The position numbers were made by a program, and so were the translations under genes. A stretch of 64,000 nt of DNA from Candidatus Methanoperedens sp. (GTDB lineage: Archaea; Halobacteriota; Methanosarcinia; Methanosarcinales; Methanoperedenaceae). The stretch lies in NCBI GenBank assembly GCA_027460525.1, contig JAPZAS010000017.1:1-64000 (forward strand), in the 5' to 3' direction. Shown here piece by piece: positions 17,512 through 28,034 of the stretch (positions are counted from its first letter, which is position 1; each line of letters begins with the position of its first letter). A model generated the notes under the pieces. The model was not told where the DNA came from. It searched no databases and saw only the letters and a program-made list of their open reading frames with translations.

Positions 17512-18158
17512 TACAATTTCCTTGCTATTATATACGCTTCCTTTTTTTCAGATTCCAGCACCTGGACAATCTCCAATCCCAGGGATGACAGCTTCCGCAG
17601 AATCTGGTCTCTGTCCAGTTCTTTTGGTAATTTCAGCACCTGCAGCAGTAGACCTTTGCTTTTCAGTGAGGTGAGCACATTCTCAAGGGCTTTCATGGAG
17701 GATAAAGGGCTTGCGGTAATATCCAGAAGCAAAACATCGAATTTTCCACTTTCAAAAGGCATTGTAAAAACATCCCCGAATTCCACGGTTATATTAGGGT
17801 GCTCATGGGCAAGCCTTCTGAGTTCTGAGCGGAACTCGCGGCTGAACTCGATGCCGTGAACATGGGTTGCAACCTCGGACGCAAAGAGGAGAAAACCTCC
17901 TGCACTTGAACCTATGTCCAATACGCTGTCCTCCTTTTTGATAAAACCAGTTTTCTCCTGTATCCCTTTAAGTTTCCAGTAGCCTGCGGGTTTATCAAGG
18001 TTTTCCATTATTTCAATTTTGTCAGAATATGCAACATCGTACGATGGTTTGGTGATTACCCTTTCATTAACCCTGACGTGCCCTTCAATAATTGCCCGCT
18101 TTGCGCGCCCCCGTGAGCCGAGATTGCCAATCTCGACAAGATATGAATCAAGCCTCAT
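17511..18158 (-). CDS. S4-domain RNA methyltransferase (FtsJ/TlyA-like)
   Basis: Residues 1-60 are an S4 RNA-binding domain ([31 protein letters not shown]). From about residue 75 a Rossmann methyltransferase follows, with motif [16 protein letters not shown] and [12 protein letters not shown] at motif IV. The order is as in TlyA-type 2'-O-methyltransferases, but at 215 residues it is shorter. The substrate is probably rRNA (inference). It is co-transcribed with dph2. Confidence 0.8.
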   Translation of the reverse strand: MRLDSYLVEIGNLGSRGRAKRAIIEGHVRVNERVITKPSYDVAYSDKIEIMENLDKPAGYWKLKGIQEKTGFIKKEDSVLDIGSSAGGFLLFASEVATHVHGIEFSREFRSELRRLAHEHPNITVEFGDVFTMPFESGKFDVLLLDITASPLSSMKALENVLTSLKSKGLLLQVLKLPKELDRDQILRKLSSLGLEIVQVLESEKKEAYIIARKL

Positions 18159-18193
18159 AAAATACCTTAAATTCTGCTTGTAGCATGTTAAGT

Positions 18194-18317
18194 CTATTTT
18201 CTTATTAAGACGTACACTTTCTTGCCAATGTACTTTTTGAAGAAAGTATCATAGCACTCAAGAAAGCCTATCTCGATTAAATCGTGGATAACATCAATCT
18301 TGCCGATATCCAATAAA
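18194..18317 (-). pseudogene. Possible C-terminal gene remnant
   Basis: Directly after the stop of the surface-protein gene a frame encodes about 40 residues of protein-like sequence (KIDVIHDLIEIGFLECYDTF then KKYIGKKVYVLIRK, stop TAG 18194-18196). The only near start is a TTG and no ribosome site is seen. It looks like the tail of a lost gene; I do not recognise the family. Confidence 0.3.
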
Positions 18318-18320
18318 TGC

Positions 18321-19400
18321 TTATCTTCTTTTACGACCTCTGATTAACGAACCTGCCAGCAACGTTATTGCAAGTAGAGCTACCGCCGCTTCGAATCCTG
18401 GCACTTCCTTCTTTGTTGGAACTGCCGCTGGTGTAGTCTCTATCGGAGTAACTGTTTCTGTTACCTCAATTACTGGTGTTGCTGCCGGTGTAGTGGGAGG
18501 CGTTGCTGTTGGTGTAATGGAAGGTGTTACTGCTGGTGTAGTGGAAGGCGTTGCTGTTGGTGTAGTGAAAGGTGCTGTTGGCGTTGATACGGCAATAGTT
18601 CCGCTGTAGCCCGCAGCGCCTATGAGTTCAGGATAACCTTGATAAAGAATCCTGTTAGTCGTGATTGCAGCGTATAACCGATAACTGCCAGAAGCCGTAG
18701 ATGGTATCTGGATATTTGCTTCATAGGTGCCAGTAGCGGTAGTTATGGCATTATTTCCAAAATGCGTCCTGGTTGAATCTTGCACAAACTCTACATCGAC
18801 GTTGTTAGGGGCAACACTTACAGGAGTTCCATTTTTAGAAACTGTTACCGTAACTTTGATTGTACTTCCCGGGCTTACCTGCTTGATGTTTGGAGTTGCG
18901 GTTAAATCATAGTTTGAGACGATTACAGGTTTAGCTATAAAATAGTTAGAATCATCTCGATTCTGGACTGCAAGGGCATAAATACCCGGACCCATTTTAT
19001 AGCCACCGCTACCGTCATCACAAACATCTGGACAGTTTGAATCAAATCTATCTGCGGATATTGTTGTTGAAATTGAACCCGATGTCGCATAAAAAGTTTT
19101 AAACCATGGTGTAATTTTATCAACAGTAAAAAGTACGAGCCTCATATTACTGACTCCTCCACTTACCGTTACACCAACAGGATCACCTATTTTATAATTG
19201 CCGATGTCTGCAACAGTAAAGGAAAATGTACTCCCTTCATAGGTAACTGTAAAATCACGATCTGGAACATCGAGTGATTTATCAAATGTTATAGTTGCGC
19301 CTGCGGCGTAGCCTACGAAGAAAAGAAATAAGGCTGCAGTCAGCAATATTCCACGTGATATAAATAATCCCAGATCAAATAAATTACGAACATTGTTCAT
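18321..19400 (-). CDS. Secreted surface protein with PGF-CTERM sorting signal
   Basis: An N-terminal signal peptide (LLTAALFLFFVGYAAG) leads into a domain of about 240 residues shared with the two genes upstream: it opens ATITFDKSLDVPDRDFTVTY and includes NYKIGDPVGVTVSGG and DRFDSNCPDVC. A Thr/Pro-rich linker of PTATPSTTPA-type repeats follows. The C-terminus VPGFEAAVALLAITLLAGSL then RGRKRR is a PGF-CTERM tripartite signal, which archaeosortase A is expected to process for lipid anchoring. The start at 19400 is the ATG after AGAGAT; a TTG 15 bases earlier is in frame. No archaeosortase gene is in the window. Confidence 0.8.
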   Translation of the reverse strand: MNNVRNLFDLGLFISRGILLTAALFLFFVGYAAGATITFDKSLDVPDRDFTVTYEGSTFSFTVADIGNYKIGDPVGVTVSGGVSNMRLVLFTVDKITPWFKTFYATSGSISTTISADRFDSNCPDVCDDGSGGYKMGPGIYALAVQNRDDSNYFIAKPVIVSNYDLTATPNIKQVSPGSTIKVTVTVSKNGTPVSVAPNNVDVEFVQDSTRTHFGNNAITTATGTYEANIQIPSTASGSYRLYAAITTNRILYQGYPELIGAAGYSGTIAVSTPTAPFTTPTATPSTTPAVTPSITPTATPPTTPAATPVIEVTETVTPIETTPAAVPTKKEVPGFEAAVALLAITLLAGSLIRGRKRR

Positions 19401-19593
19401 ATAATCTCTTAACAAATGAAGATTTAATGAATAGTAACTAATACTATAAAATCTTTACATTGGCAAATATTGTCAATTAAAGGACAGATTTTAACGATAT
19501 TTCTTGATATCCACTAACATGTCCTATAACTCAAGGTTCTTATTATTCATCTCTAATTCAGATTGTCATTAACAAAAAAGTACACAAGTATTT

Positions 19594-21504
19594 TTACGTT
19601 GTGGATACTGCCACTGACTGGGCTCCGATTACGTTGCCGCTGCCATCCTTTAACTGCAGCGTTATCCTGTTGTTTACAAGATCCAATGTTATCTTCTGCG
19701 TTGGTGTCAGGAACACTCCAAATGTCAGCTGGTCGCCCTTGTTTATGGTCAATTTCGTTGCCGGCCCGATGATTGCTCCGGTTTTTGGATCGGTCTGGTT
19801 CAACTGCAATGCCAGCCCTGTTATCGAATTTGGTACGACCAGATTAAGGGTTACACCGGTTGCATTGGCACCGACATTCGATGTAGCTACTGCAAAGAAT
19901 GTTGCGTTGTTAACGCCGGTCCTTACATCCAGGGTCGTGGATATCATGATAACATCCGCCAAGGGTGTTGCACTTGGTGCTGTGGCTGCCATTGTCAGCG
20001 TGTTCACTCCGCTTATCGGAGCTGCTGCCGCATTGGTGCCTGTCACGTTGAAGGTCATCGGCGAACTATTGAACGCCGCTGTTGCATTGATAGTCAGCAC
20101 AAAGTTAGCCGTGCCGCCTGCAGCTATGCTTGCAGGTGTGTTTGCTGAACCTGTGAATGCTGTTCCGTTCCATGGCTGGTAGCTTACAGTTGCGGGCTCC
20201 AACGGTGGCGCCTGTGCTATGCTCACATTGGTCGCGGTTGCTGTTCCGCCGTTAATCACCGACATGAATACCGTTATTGGTGTGCCTACCACTGCATTCC
20301 TGCTGTTTGGAGTTATGGAGGAGACCAGTGCCGGTAAAGTTAGCGCAAAACTTGCAGTTATAGTTGTGCTTCCGCTCGTGAAGCCAGTATTGCTTGCAGT
20401 TGCCTTTATTGCGCCTGCGCTCGTGGCTTTCAAGCTAAGGGTTAGTACACCACTGGCATCTGTAGTGCCGATTACGCTGACACCTGCACCGCTAATAGCA
20501 ATTCCTGCGCCACTTACTGGCGTGCCTGCGCTTGTTACTGCGAAGGTAACGTTAGTTGGTACGCCTACAGTTATTGTGGTCGGTGCTGCAGTTATGTTCA
20601 AGGGTTGCACCGCAGGTATCGGCGTAGGTATTGGAGTAGGTGGTGGTGTTGTAGTTGGACTCGGAGCAGGAGCAGGGGTAGGAGTAGGAGTAGGAGTAGG
20701 GATAGGAGTAGGAGTAGCAGTAGCGGTGGTTATTGTAATAATCCCATTGTAGCTGGCTGCGCCGATGGTTTCTGGATAATCTTGATAGATGTACTTATTA
20801 GTCGTAATCGCTGCATATAATTTATATGTGCCAGATGCATTAGTTGGTATCTGGATATTTGTTTCGTATGTGCCTGTTGATATGGCTACTGCATTTTGTT
20901 CAAATTTTGTTTTAGTTGAATCCTGAAACAACCCTACTTTGACGTTGTTGGGGGCAACACTTACAGGAGTTCCATTCTTGGAGACGCTAACTGTAACTTT
21001 TATTGTATTATCAGCATTCGTCTGTGTTTTGTCCGGGGTTACAGTCAAATCATAATCAGAAACAATTACAGGTTTAGCTATGAAGTATTTAGAATCGGCG
21101 TGATTCTGGACTGCAAGGGCATAAATACCTGGGCCCATTTTATATCCACCGCTACCACCACAAACATCTGCACAGTTTGAATCAAATCTATCTGCTGGTA
21201 TTGTTGTTGAAATAGAACCCGGTGTCGCATCAAAAGTTGAAAACCACGGTGTGAGTTTATCAACAGTAAAAAGTACAAGCCGCATATTGCTGACTCCTCC
21301 ACTTACTGTTACATTAACAGCATCGCCTATCTTATAGTTTCCAATGTCAGCAACCGTAAAAGAAAATGTGCTTCCTTCATAGGTAACCGTAAAACTGCGG
21401 TCTGGAACATCAAGCGTTTTATCAAATGTTATCGTTGCGCCTGCTGCACTTCCAATTAAGCTAAACATTGAAACCGCAACTATTATCCATAAATAAGCTT
21501 TCAT
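19594..21504 (-). CDS. Large secreted surface protein, paralogue without C-terminal anchor
   Basis: The 636 residues begin with a signal peptide (LWIIVAVSMFSLIGSAAG) and the same roughly 240-residue domain as the 18.3-kb protein (ATITFDKTLDVPDRSFTVTY). A Pro/Thr linker ([12 protein letters not shown]) follows, then two Ig-like domains: one with TITVGVPTNVTFAVTSAGTP, the other with a CARDB-like pattern (TPITVFMSVINGGTATATNV). It ends QSVAVSTT with no membrane helix or sorting signal, so it is either released or held by other proteins. The start overlaps the stop of the upstream paralogue (ATGA). Confidence 0.75.
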   Translation of the reverse strand: MKAYLWIIVAVSMFSLIGSAAGATITFDKTLDVPDRSFTVTYEGSTFSFTVADIGNYKIGDAVNVTVSGGVSNMRLVLFTVDKLTPWFSTFDATPGSISTTIPADRFDSNCADVCGGSGGYKMGPGIYALAVQNHADSKYFIAKPVIVSDYDLTVTPDKTQTNADNTIKVTVSVSKNGTPVSVAPNNVKVGLFQDSTKTKFEQNAVAISTGTYETNIQIPTNASGTYKLYAAITTNKYIYQDYPETIGAASYNGIITITTATATPTPIPTPTPTPTPAPAPSPTTTPPPTPIPTPIPAVQPLNITAAPTTITVGVPTNVTFAVTSAGTPVSGAGIAISGAGVSVIGTTDASGVLTLSLKATSAGAIKATASNTGFTSGSTTITASFALTLPALVSSITPNSRNAVVGTPITVFMSVINGGTATATNVSIAQAPPLEPATVSYQPWNGTAFTGSANTPASIAAGGTANFVLTINATAAFNSSPMTFNVTGTNAAAAPISGVNTLTMAATAPSATPLADVIMISTTLDVRTGVNNATFFAVATSNVGANATGVTLNLVVPNSITGLALQLNQTDPKTGAIIGPATKLTINKGDQLTFGVFLTPTQKITLDLVNNRITLQLKDGSGNVIGAQSVAVSTT

Positions 21505-22307
21505 AATTTCTTCTTTATAAACAATGCCATACCCAGAAGGATAAGCAATGTAACTGCTCCGCCTACAAAAGGCATCTTTTCCCCTGCCGAAGGTGGCGCT
21601 ATTTCGATATCTCCGCCACTTGCAATTGCTAATATCTCAGGATAGTTCATAAATACCTTGCGTTCCGTTGCTATAACTGAATATAATGAAAAGGTTCCAT
21701 TCGCAGCCTGCGGTATTTCGATGTGTGCCTCATACGCACCCGTTTTTGTCGATGATGCATTTGTTTCGAAAGAAGAACTGCCCTTTGAAAGCACTACCTT
21801 TACTGTATTATCCACGTTGACCGGAACACCGTCCCTGCTGATAGCTACTTCCACGTCAAAGCCATTGCCTGCGATTACTTTATTGCTTTTAGGTATCACC
21901 GAAAGGTCGTAATCGGATATTACCACTGGTATTGCCTCAATGATATTCGTTCCATGTGAAACCGTTAGCGCGTATGTTCCTGCTTCACCCGTCTTATTTG
22001 CAGGTATAACTCCAGCTACGCGTCCGCTTGTGTTATAGAAGCGCTTGAACCACGTTGATAGCTTATCCTTATCATAGAGGACAATAAGCATGTCATCCAC
22101 GCCTGGAGCATCGACGGTGAAGCCGATATCCTGATTCGTCTTATAACTTCCAATTTCCTTGATTTCGAAAGTCTGGTTTTCATAGCTGACTGTTCTATCA
22201 GGAACATCGATTGTCTTGCTAAGGATTATTTCCGTTCCCTCAGCAACGCTAACTGATATGCTTGAGGTAAATATCAAGATCCAAATAAACAATAAAAATT
22301 TCGACAT
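21501..22307 (-). CDS. Membrane-anchored surface protein, third paralogue
   Basis: This shorter version of the same domain runs from a signal peptide (LLFIWILIFTSSISVSVAEG) through IILSKTIDVPDRTVSYENQ and YALTVSHGTNIIEAIPVVIS, and ends in a transmembrane helix (FVGGAVTLLILLGMALFI) with KKKL. It lacks the Pro/Thr linker and the cysteine pair of its paralogues. ATG 22307 is chosen because the signal peptide begins there; an in-frame ATG at 22355 adds 16 residues. It is translationally coupled to the next gene. Confidence 0.7.
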   Translation of the reverse strand: MSKFLLFIWILIFTSSISVSVAEGTEIILSKTIDVPDRTVSYENQTFEIKEIGSYKTNQDIGFTVDAPGVDDMLIVLYDKDKLSTWFKRFYNTSGRVAGVIPANKTGEAGTYALTVSHGTNIIEAIPVVISDYDLSVIPKSNKVIAGNGFDVEVAISRDGVPVNVDNTVKVVLSKGSSSFETNASSTKTGAYEAHIEIPQAANGTFSLYSVIATERKVFMNYPEILAIASGGDIEIAPPSAGEKMPFVGGAVTLLILLGMALFIKKKL

Positions 22308-22391
22308 AGGTTTATAGAAAGGGAAGACAATCTTCTCTCTTTTAGCAGCTAGCATTCGCTTGAGCCCATCTTTTAAGCAACAATTATTTCC

Positions 22392-25166
22392 TTATTTACC
22401 TCCTTTCCTTATCACAAGGAAGTACACAGCTACCAGAATAATTACAATTACAATTAAAACTGTATACAATGTAACTGGAGGCGCTGTTATTGGTGGCACT
22501 GTAACGGAAGGTGTGGGTGTTGGAACTCGCGTAACAGTTGCTGTTGGCGATACAGCCAGTGCTTTTGGAACTCCTACTATCGCATAGCCTGAGAATCCAG
22601 GCGTTTCTGCTTTGTAGGTTTCTGCACCTATTTTCTCGGTCTTCAGGTCTCTCCATGCACCGTCAATGAACTTCATCAGCTTGACCGATTCTGCATTATT
22701 ATTCTTAAGCCAGTCATCAGGGACTTTGAACACTACATATGCATTTTCTATTTTTGAAGATGTGCCGTATCCGGATAATCCCAACCATACGTCGAAATAC
22801 CTGTACACGCTGCCAGGAGCATCGGATGTGGCCAGTTTAGGTCTGTCTTTGAGGAGCTGCACTTGAGCTGTTACCCATCCTTCATTTGTCCTGGCATCAA
22901 ACCCGATTCCTTTTACAATATCCAGAGTGGTGAACTTGTACACTATCGTGCCTACCGCGATATTCACATCTTCGCTTTCAGATTTCTCTATGTTGGCGAA
23001 GTTCTCGTTGGAACTGGCGCCGCCACCCCCGCTGCCTCCACCACCGCCGCCACCTGAAGGTGGTGGAGTTGGTGCTACAGTTCCGATGAGCGTGAAGGTG
23101 CTGAAGTGGGGTATAAGTGCTACCACAAAATTTTGATCCGTATTGCGCACAATTATTAACAGATTCTCAAACCTATGCGTAGTCCTGTTAAAGAATCTGA
23201 CCTGTAAGCTGTTTTCACTCACACCGGCTGGCAGAGGCTTGGTATAATTAAACCTTGCCTGTATCGGTGGATCAAACCTGGCACCTTCAGGTCCAAGATC
23301 AACAATATCTCCAACTACCCTGTCGCCGCTCGAGAGTGCCACGATTGCATTTGCTGGCAGACTTTGGGTTGAATCGGTTGAAACATTTGTAAGGGGATTT
23401 CCATTTGCATCAACAGCCAGAGTTCCATTTGGAATTGTTATTGTCACGTTTCCTGATGGTGATGTAATATTGATTGTGGTATTCGTTCTATTGGTATCTG
23501 GGTCTAATGGTAATTTATTCTTAATAGCACATTCCGTAGTCCTGATACTATCAGACCCCACAATGTCCTGCCCGCTGATTGTCGTTCCTGTGAGGCTTGC
23601 CTGCGTATCACCACATTTGATGCCCGTATCCTGAGTATTAAAATGAAGCATAAGTTTGTTGGCAGGAGTTTCACTACCAACTGGCACTGCACCATCGGGC
23701 CCAAATCTTACAGTTGAAATGATTATGCTGGCAACATCAAAGCCGGGAGGTGTGTTGTTAAAGATGGTTACTTTAATTTTACCACTGCTATTCGGGTTGA
23801 TGACCTTCGGGTTAATATCAATCGTGACATGGATAGCCAGTGGTGTGGGTGTGGGAGTTGGTGTTGCAGTAGGAGTGGGTGTGGGAGTTGGTATTGTAGT
23901 AGGTGTAGGTGTCGGAGTTGGTGTTGCAGTAGGTGTAGGTGTCGGAGTTGGTGTTGCAGTAGGTGTAGGTGCCGGAGTTGGTATTGCAGCGGGTGTAGGA
24001 GTCGGAGTTGGTGTTGCAGTAGGTGTAGGAGTCGGAGTTGGTGTTGCAGTTGGAACTAAAGTTATACTGCTCTGGTTGAATGCCACAGAGAGATTTGTGC
24101 TGTTAAAAACCACTGTATTGACAAGATAACTTCCCGCAGGAAGCGTGCCTGTTTTTAACGTCAGGACAGCAGATATCGAATTAACTGTAGTCCTAGTGGT
24201 ATTGGATCTGGGAATTATATCTCTGAGACCATTAGCATTATTTAATATTGTACCGTTGATCGTAGCCGCCTGCGCCAGGGTCAGGCATGAACTGCAGGTG
24301 ATATTTATCTTACCCACGTTATCATTAAAATCAGTTCTATTGATTATGCTGGTAACGTAGGTGTATTTTTCAATGGGAGCGGATGAGTTAAGAGTGATAG
24401 TCACGTTCAAATCATGGCCCTGTGCGGCAGCGCCTGTCCCATCTCCAACAGCGAAAGAAGAATTGAAAGGCATTACTTTAACGCCATTCCATGAAATAAT
24501 CTTCTTGGGGTTGGTGCCATTGGTAACCATTATCAGATAGTTCCCAGGTTTCAGGTCCTGGTTTATAGGGCCGAAATCGCCTGCGGAATTAAGTGGTACG
24601 GTGGTGACATTGATTTCATTTTCATCCTTCGCAGTTGTCAGGAACTCATCAAATAGCTTTGAATTATTGTTCCATGTGTCTTTTAAATCATCAAAGTTAA
24701 TCACAGCAATAGAAAAGTCCGAGAAAAAAGGTATACTGTAGCTTACCTGTTTGAAAGTGGACACGTTGACGACCGTATTTGCAAAAGAACTTGATGCATC
24801 TATAGTGTAACTGACCGCTGCTTTACCGCTGGGGCCTATGTAATACACCTTTTGGTTTGGTAAGTCTGTTATGCTCGGTCCAAAGTGACTGGTATTTAAA
24901 ACCAGCGACCTGTTTCCGCTTACAAGAGTTTTGTTTATTGCGAATTCCAGGCTGATCGTCGGCATCGCAATATCGCTATCAATCAGTCTGACGAAATTAT
25001 TTGATTTCAGAACATCATCTGTGATTGTATAGTTGCGAGCGGCAACATTGGTATAATTAAAATTTATTCCAGCGTTTGCCGGAACGACCGAAATCATTAT
25101 TAAAGCCAGTATTAATAATATGGTTGATGCAGAATAACTTTTTATATTTTTTGAACTATGAACCAT
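22392..25166 (-). CDS. Giant secreted protein with Pro-Thr linker and PGF-pre-PGF domain
   Basis: The 924-residue protein has a signal peptide ([20 protein letters not shown]), a beta-rich N-terminal region of about 340 residues with many N-glycosylation sequons, a PTPTPTATP linker of about 75 residues, and a domain with [21 protein letters not shown] Gly/Ser spacer leads to a PGF-pre-PGF domain ([16 protein letters not shown] to [15 protein letters not shown]). The C-terminus is a membrane helix with RKGGK rather than a PGF-CTERM. The ATG at 25166 is preceded by GGCGGAG; upstream in-frame ATGs lack such a site. It is divergent from the ABC ATPase. Confidence 0.8.
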   Translation of the reverse strand: MVHSSKNIKSYSASTILLILALIMISVVPANAGINFNYTNVAARNYTITDDVLKSNNFVRLIDSDIAMPTISLEFAINKTLVSGNRSLVLNTSHFGPSITDLPNQKVYYIGPSGKAAVSYTIDASSSFANTVVNVSTFKQVSYSIPFFSDFSIAVINFDDLKDTWNNNSKLFDEFLTTAKDENEINVTTVPLNSAGDFGPINQDLKPGNYLIMVTNGTNPKKIISWNGVKVMPFNSSFAVGDGTGAAAQGHDLNVTITLNSSAPIEKYTYVTSIINRTDFNDNVGKINITCSSCLTLAQAATINGTILNNANGLRDIIPRSNTTRTTVNSISAVLTLKTGTLPAGSYLVNTVVFNSTNLSVAFNQSSITLVPTATPTPTPTPTATPTPTPTPAAIPTPAPTPTATPTPTPTPTATPTPTPTPTTIPTPTPTPTATPTPTPTPLAIHVTIDINPKVINPNSSGKIKVTIFNNTPPGFDVASIIISTVRFGPDGAVPVGSETPANKLMLHFNTQDTGIKCGDTQASLTGTTISGQDIVGSDSIRTTECAIKNKLPLDPDTNRTNTTINITSPSGNVTITIPNGTLAVDANGNPLTNVSTDSTQSLPANAIVALSSGDRVVGDIVDLGPEGARFDPPIQARFNYTKPLPAGVSENSLQVRFFNRTTHRFENLLIIVRNTDQNFVVALIPHFSTFTLIGTVAPTPPPSGGGGGGGSGGGGASSNENFANIEKSESEDVNIAVGTIVYKFTTLDIVKGIGFDARTNEGWVTAQVQLLKDRPKLATSDAPGSVYRYFDVWLGLSGYGTSSKIENAYVVFKVPDDWLKNNNAESVKLMKFIDGAWRDLKTEKIGAETYKAETPGFSGYAIVGVPKALAVSPTATVTRVPTPTPSVTVPPITAPPVTLYTVLIVIVIILVAVYFLVIRKGGK
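23838..24052. repeat. Low-complexity tract coding the Pro-Thr linker
   Basis: About seven 30-base units of the type GGTGTAGGTGTCGGAGTTGG (plus strand) repeat with few changes and encode [10 protein letters not shown] on the minus strand. Repeat-number variation between strains would be expected. Confidence 0.8.
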
Positions 25167-25258
25167 ATCTCCGCCTATAACCTTAACTTTCATAACGTTG
25201 TTCACACATATAATATTTACCGTCATAAATATAATTATTAGTATAATGATGATGATAC
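25167..25258. promoter_or_regulatory. Divergent promoter region, surface protein / ABC transporter
   Basis: The 92 bases contain a leftward TATA-like AAATATTATATG (complement of about 25205-25216) and rightward AT-rich boxes (CATAAATATAATTATTAG). Both genes probably start from here. The rightward ATG lacks a strong ribosome site, which suggests a short or absent leader. Confidence 0.4.
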
Positions 25259-25945
25259 ATGGCTGATAAAATCGTGCAGGTTACTAATCTAAGCAAGCAC
25301 TATCGTGTAGGCGAAGTAGTTATTGACGCACTTCGCGGTGTTAACCTTGAGGTCGAGCAGGGCGAGTTCGTCGTGATACAGGGTCCCAGCGGTTCAGGTA
25401 AATCCACCCTGCTGCATATCATAGGCTGTGTGGACGTCCCAACATCAGGCAGCGTGAAAATTAACGGTTACGATACCACGAATTTAAGCGCCGGGCGGCT
25501 TTCAAATCTTCGACTGCACACTATCGGCTTTGTATTCCAGCATTTTTTCCTCCTGCCAACACTGACAGCGTATGAAAACATCGAACTGCCCATGCAAGAG
25601 GCGAAAATTTCGAAAGACAAAAGGAAAGAGCGGGTTTTAGCCCTGTTAGATTCGGTCGGGCTTTCAGGTCGAGCCAATCACAGACCCGGGCAATTGAGCG
25701 GCGGTGAGCAGCAGCGCGTCGCGATAGCGCGTGCACTGGCAAATGATCCTTCCCTTATTCTGGCTGATGAGCCAACTGGTGAACTTGACAGCAGCGGAGG
25801 GAGTAAGATAATTGAACTGCTAATCAATTTAAATCAAAAATACGGTAAAACCACAATCGTTGTAACACATGACGAAAATATCTCCAGAAAAGCAATGCGC
25901 ATAATAAAAATCAGGGATGGATCAATAGTAACTGATGTTAGCTAA
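25259..25945 (+). CDS. ABC transporter ATPase, LolD/MacB type
   Basis: The 228-residue ATPase has Walker [10 protein letters not shown] (about 42-50), Q-loop [13 protein letters not shown], signature LSGGEQQRV, Walker [13 protein letters not shown] and the switch histidine in VVTHD. The sequence class is that of MacB/LolD/FtsE exporters that work with FtsX-type permeases. It overlaps the permease gene by 11 bases. Substrate unknown; in this setting an action on surface proteins or envelope lipids is possible (inference). Confidence 0.88.
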   Translation: MADKIVQVTNLSKHYRVGEVVIDALRGVNLEVEQGEFVVIQGPSGSGKSTLLHIIGCVDVPTSGSVKINGYDTTNLSAGRLSNLRLHTIGFVFQHFFLLPTLTAYENIELPMQEAKISKDKRKERVLALLDSVGLSGRANHRPGQLSGGEQQRVAIARALANDPSLILADEPTGELDSSGGSKIIELLINLNQKYGKTTIVVTHDENISRKAMRIIKIRDGSIVTDVS

Positions 25946-27098
25946 GATTGCCTTTTTAAACTTGGTGCATAGAAAATCCAGAACCTTTTTCACAGCATTA
26001 GCTATTGGTATTTCTGTGGCGACGGCTATTTTGCTTGTATCTGTTGCTGTAAGTCTGAATCAGAATAACACATCAGCTTTTGAAAAAGAGACCGATTACT
26101 GGGTTATACCATCGGGTTCAGGCGTACTTGATCCTGTAACAAATTCAGAAAAAACTATGCTGGGAAATGTTCACCAGCAAATTAATGCCATAAAATCAAA
26201 TCCCGATGTGAAGAATGCAACTCCTATCTTGAGTAAAGTGATATACGCAGCCAGAAAAGAACCCAAGGTTGTACTTGGGATCGGAATCATACCTGATGGC
26301 AATATCTTCATTCCTGCAGACGCTCTATCCTCTGGTGACCCATATTACTATGGAAAAAATCGGACATTCGAAGTTGCAATAAACCAGCAGCTTTCGAACC
26401 TGCTTGGAGTTAAAAAAGGAGACTATGTATATCTGGGTGGATCTGCAAACACACTTCTGAATTCTACTCCTTTCAGGGTTACAGCAACAGTAGATTCTGC
26501 TGAATTCTCAACTGCACCAGTAGCCATGCTTCATCTTTCTGAACTCCAGGAGCTTACAGGAAATTTAAAAGGGGATAGGGCAAACCAGATAATTGTAAAA
26601 GGCGGGAATATCCAGTCCCTGCTGCAGGGATATTTTCCTGATGCTATTGTTCTTTCCGACGCAGAGTATTATGCGCACAGCATAACCGACGATAAACGGA
26701 CTCTTGCGACTGCAATAGCAATTACTGCTGTTTCTTTCGTATTGGGTGTGCTATTTATATCCACAACAATGATCTTTTCAGTTAATGAGCAACAAAAAGA
26801 ATTCTCTGTAATGAGAGCAATTGGTATTTCTGATAAGTCAGTCATAAAAATTGTCATGTACGAGTCTGTTATGATCTCTATCATAGGGGGCATCGTAGGC
26901 GTGGTATTGGGTTTTTCAGGGAAGTACGCTTTAAACGCTGCAACCAGTTCGTTGTTTGAAATCGACATTGTCTCATCAATAAATCCTGTGATAATCATTG
27001 CTGCTTTCTCCACAGCAGTCGTTGCAGGAATAGTTTCAGGGATAATACCTGCTCTCATGGGCAGGCGAGCAAACATAGCCAAGGTATTGGGTGGCTAA
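25935..27098 (+). CDS. FtsX/MacB-type ABC permease
   Basis: The 387-residue protein has the expected layout: one N-terminal helix (FFTALAIGISVATAILLVSV), a large extracytoplasmic domain (about 45-255), and three C-terminal helices with the conserved QKEFSVMRAIGISDKSV block before the third. It pairs with the ATPase upstream and overlaps the DUF1616 gene by 8 bases. A second permease of the same class lies at 35.0 kb. Confidence 0.85.
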   Translation: MLAKIAFLNLVHRKSRTFFTALAIGISVATAILLVSVAVSLNQNNTSAFEKETDYWVIPSGSGVLDPVTNSEKTMLGNVHQQINAIKSNPDVKNATPILSKVIYAARKEPKVVLGIGIIPDGNIFIPADALSSGDPYYYGKNRTFEVAINQQLSNLLGVKKGDYVYLGGSANTLLNSTPFRVTATVDSAEFSTAPVAMLHLSELQELTGNLKGDRANQIIVKGGNIQSLLQGYFPDAIVLSDAEYYAHSITDDKRTLATAIAITAVSFVLGVLFISTTMIFSVNEQQKEFSVMRAIGISDKSVIKIVMYESVMISIIGGIVGVVLGFSGKYALNAATSSLFEIDIVSSINPVIIIAAFSTAVVAGIVSGIIPALMGRRANIAKVLGG

Positions 27099-28034
27099 AG
27101 TGATACCGAAATTACTTTTAGACTTATTGAATAATTCTTTTCATGGATCGAGTTACAAAGTCCGTAGCGGGCTTATATTCAGGCTCCCATCCGACCTTAA
27201 GGTTGTTATTGTCATGTCTGCGCTGACCTTTGTATTCGTGCTCATGCCACCTTTAGACAGTACTGCGTTAAGAATAATATTTGGAATACCCTTAGTGCTG
27301 TTCCTTCCCGGTTATGCTTTAATAGCCGCGCTTTTTCCCGGCAAAAATGACCTTGATACTATAGAGCGCATTGCCCTCAGCTTCGGATTGAGCATAGCGA
27401 TTGTTCCCCTCATCGGTCTTGCTTTGAATTTCACGCCGTAGGGCATACGCCTTGTTCCCGTTATTATCTCATTAACTGTTTTTATCTTGATAATGACATT
27501 TATCGCTCACCTCAGGCGGCTCAAGCTTCAGGAAAATATGCGGTTTGATGTAAAATTCAAAGAAATGTATCATTCACTTAAAAATGAAATATTAGTCAAA
27601 ACTGAGAACCGTATTGATAAAATTTTAACTGCAGCTCTTGTTATTTCCATCGTAGCTGCTTTGATTATGCTCGCTTATGTCATCGTTACTCCAAAACAGG
27701 GTGAGAAATTCACCGAATTCTATATACTTGGCACAGGCGGCAAGGCTGAAGGTTATCCCACAAACCTGACTGCAGGAGAAATCAGCGCTGTCATCATCGG
27801 CATAGTAAACCACGAATACGAACTGTCAACTACACGCTTCGCATTAAATTAGGTGAGGATGTACTGGAAGAGCAGCAGATACGAACAGCACATAATCAAA
27901 CATGGGAGCAGCAAGTCAATTTTACTCCCGTGCGTGCAGGCGATGGAATGAAACTTCAGTTCCTCCTCTACAAGAACAACAACTTTACACTGCCGTATAG
28001 AGATACCCATTTATGGGTGAATGTAAGAGGTTAA
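27091..28034 (+). pseudogene. DUF1616 membrane protein gene, broken by an amber codon and a frameshift
   Basis: The full DUF1616 pattern can be read: LPSDLKVVIVMSALTFVFVL and GIPLVLFLPGYALIAALFPG, then GIRLVPVIISLTVFILIMTF, then LGEDVLEEQQIRTAHNQTWE and FLLYKNNNFTLPYRDTHLW. It is interrupted by TAG at 27439-27441 (after LNFTP) and by loss of about one base near 27823 (TCAACTACACG, where the downstream frame needs one more base). Both breaks would have to be bypassed for a full product. Pyrrolysine at the amber codon is conceivable in this lineage, but the frameshift makes decay the simpler view. It converges on the next gene with overlapping stops. Confidence 0.75.

Noticed and set aside
20600-20730. 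Long open frames opposite the surface-protein linkers
   Set aside because: They are mirror images of Pro/Thr codon repeats (giving GVGVGV strings) and have no start signals.
23829-24059. Possible CRISPR-like short repeat array
   Set aside because: The repeats are in-phase codons of the PTPTPTAT linker with no unique spacers.
27439-27441. Treating the DUF1616 amber codon as a definite pyrrolysine site
   Set aside because: A second disruption (frameshift near 27823) in the same gene makes simple decay or sequence error more likely.
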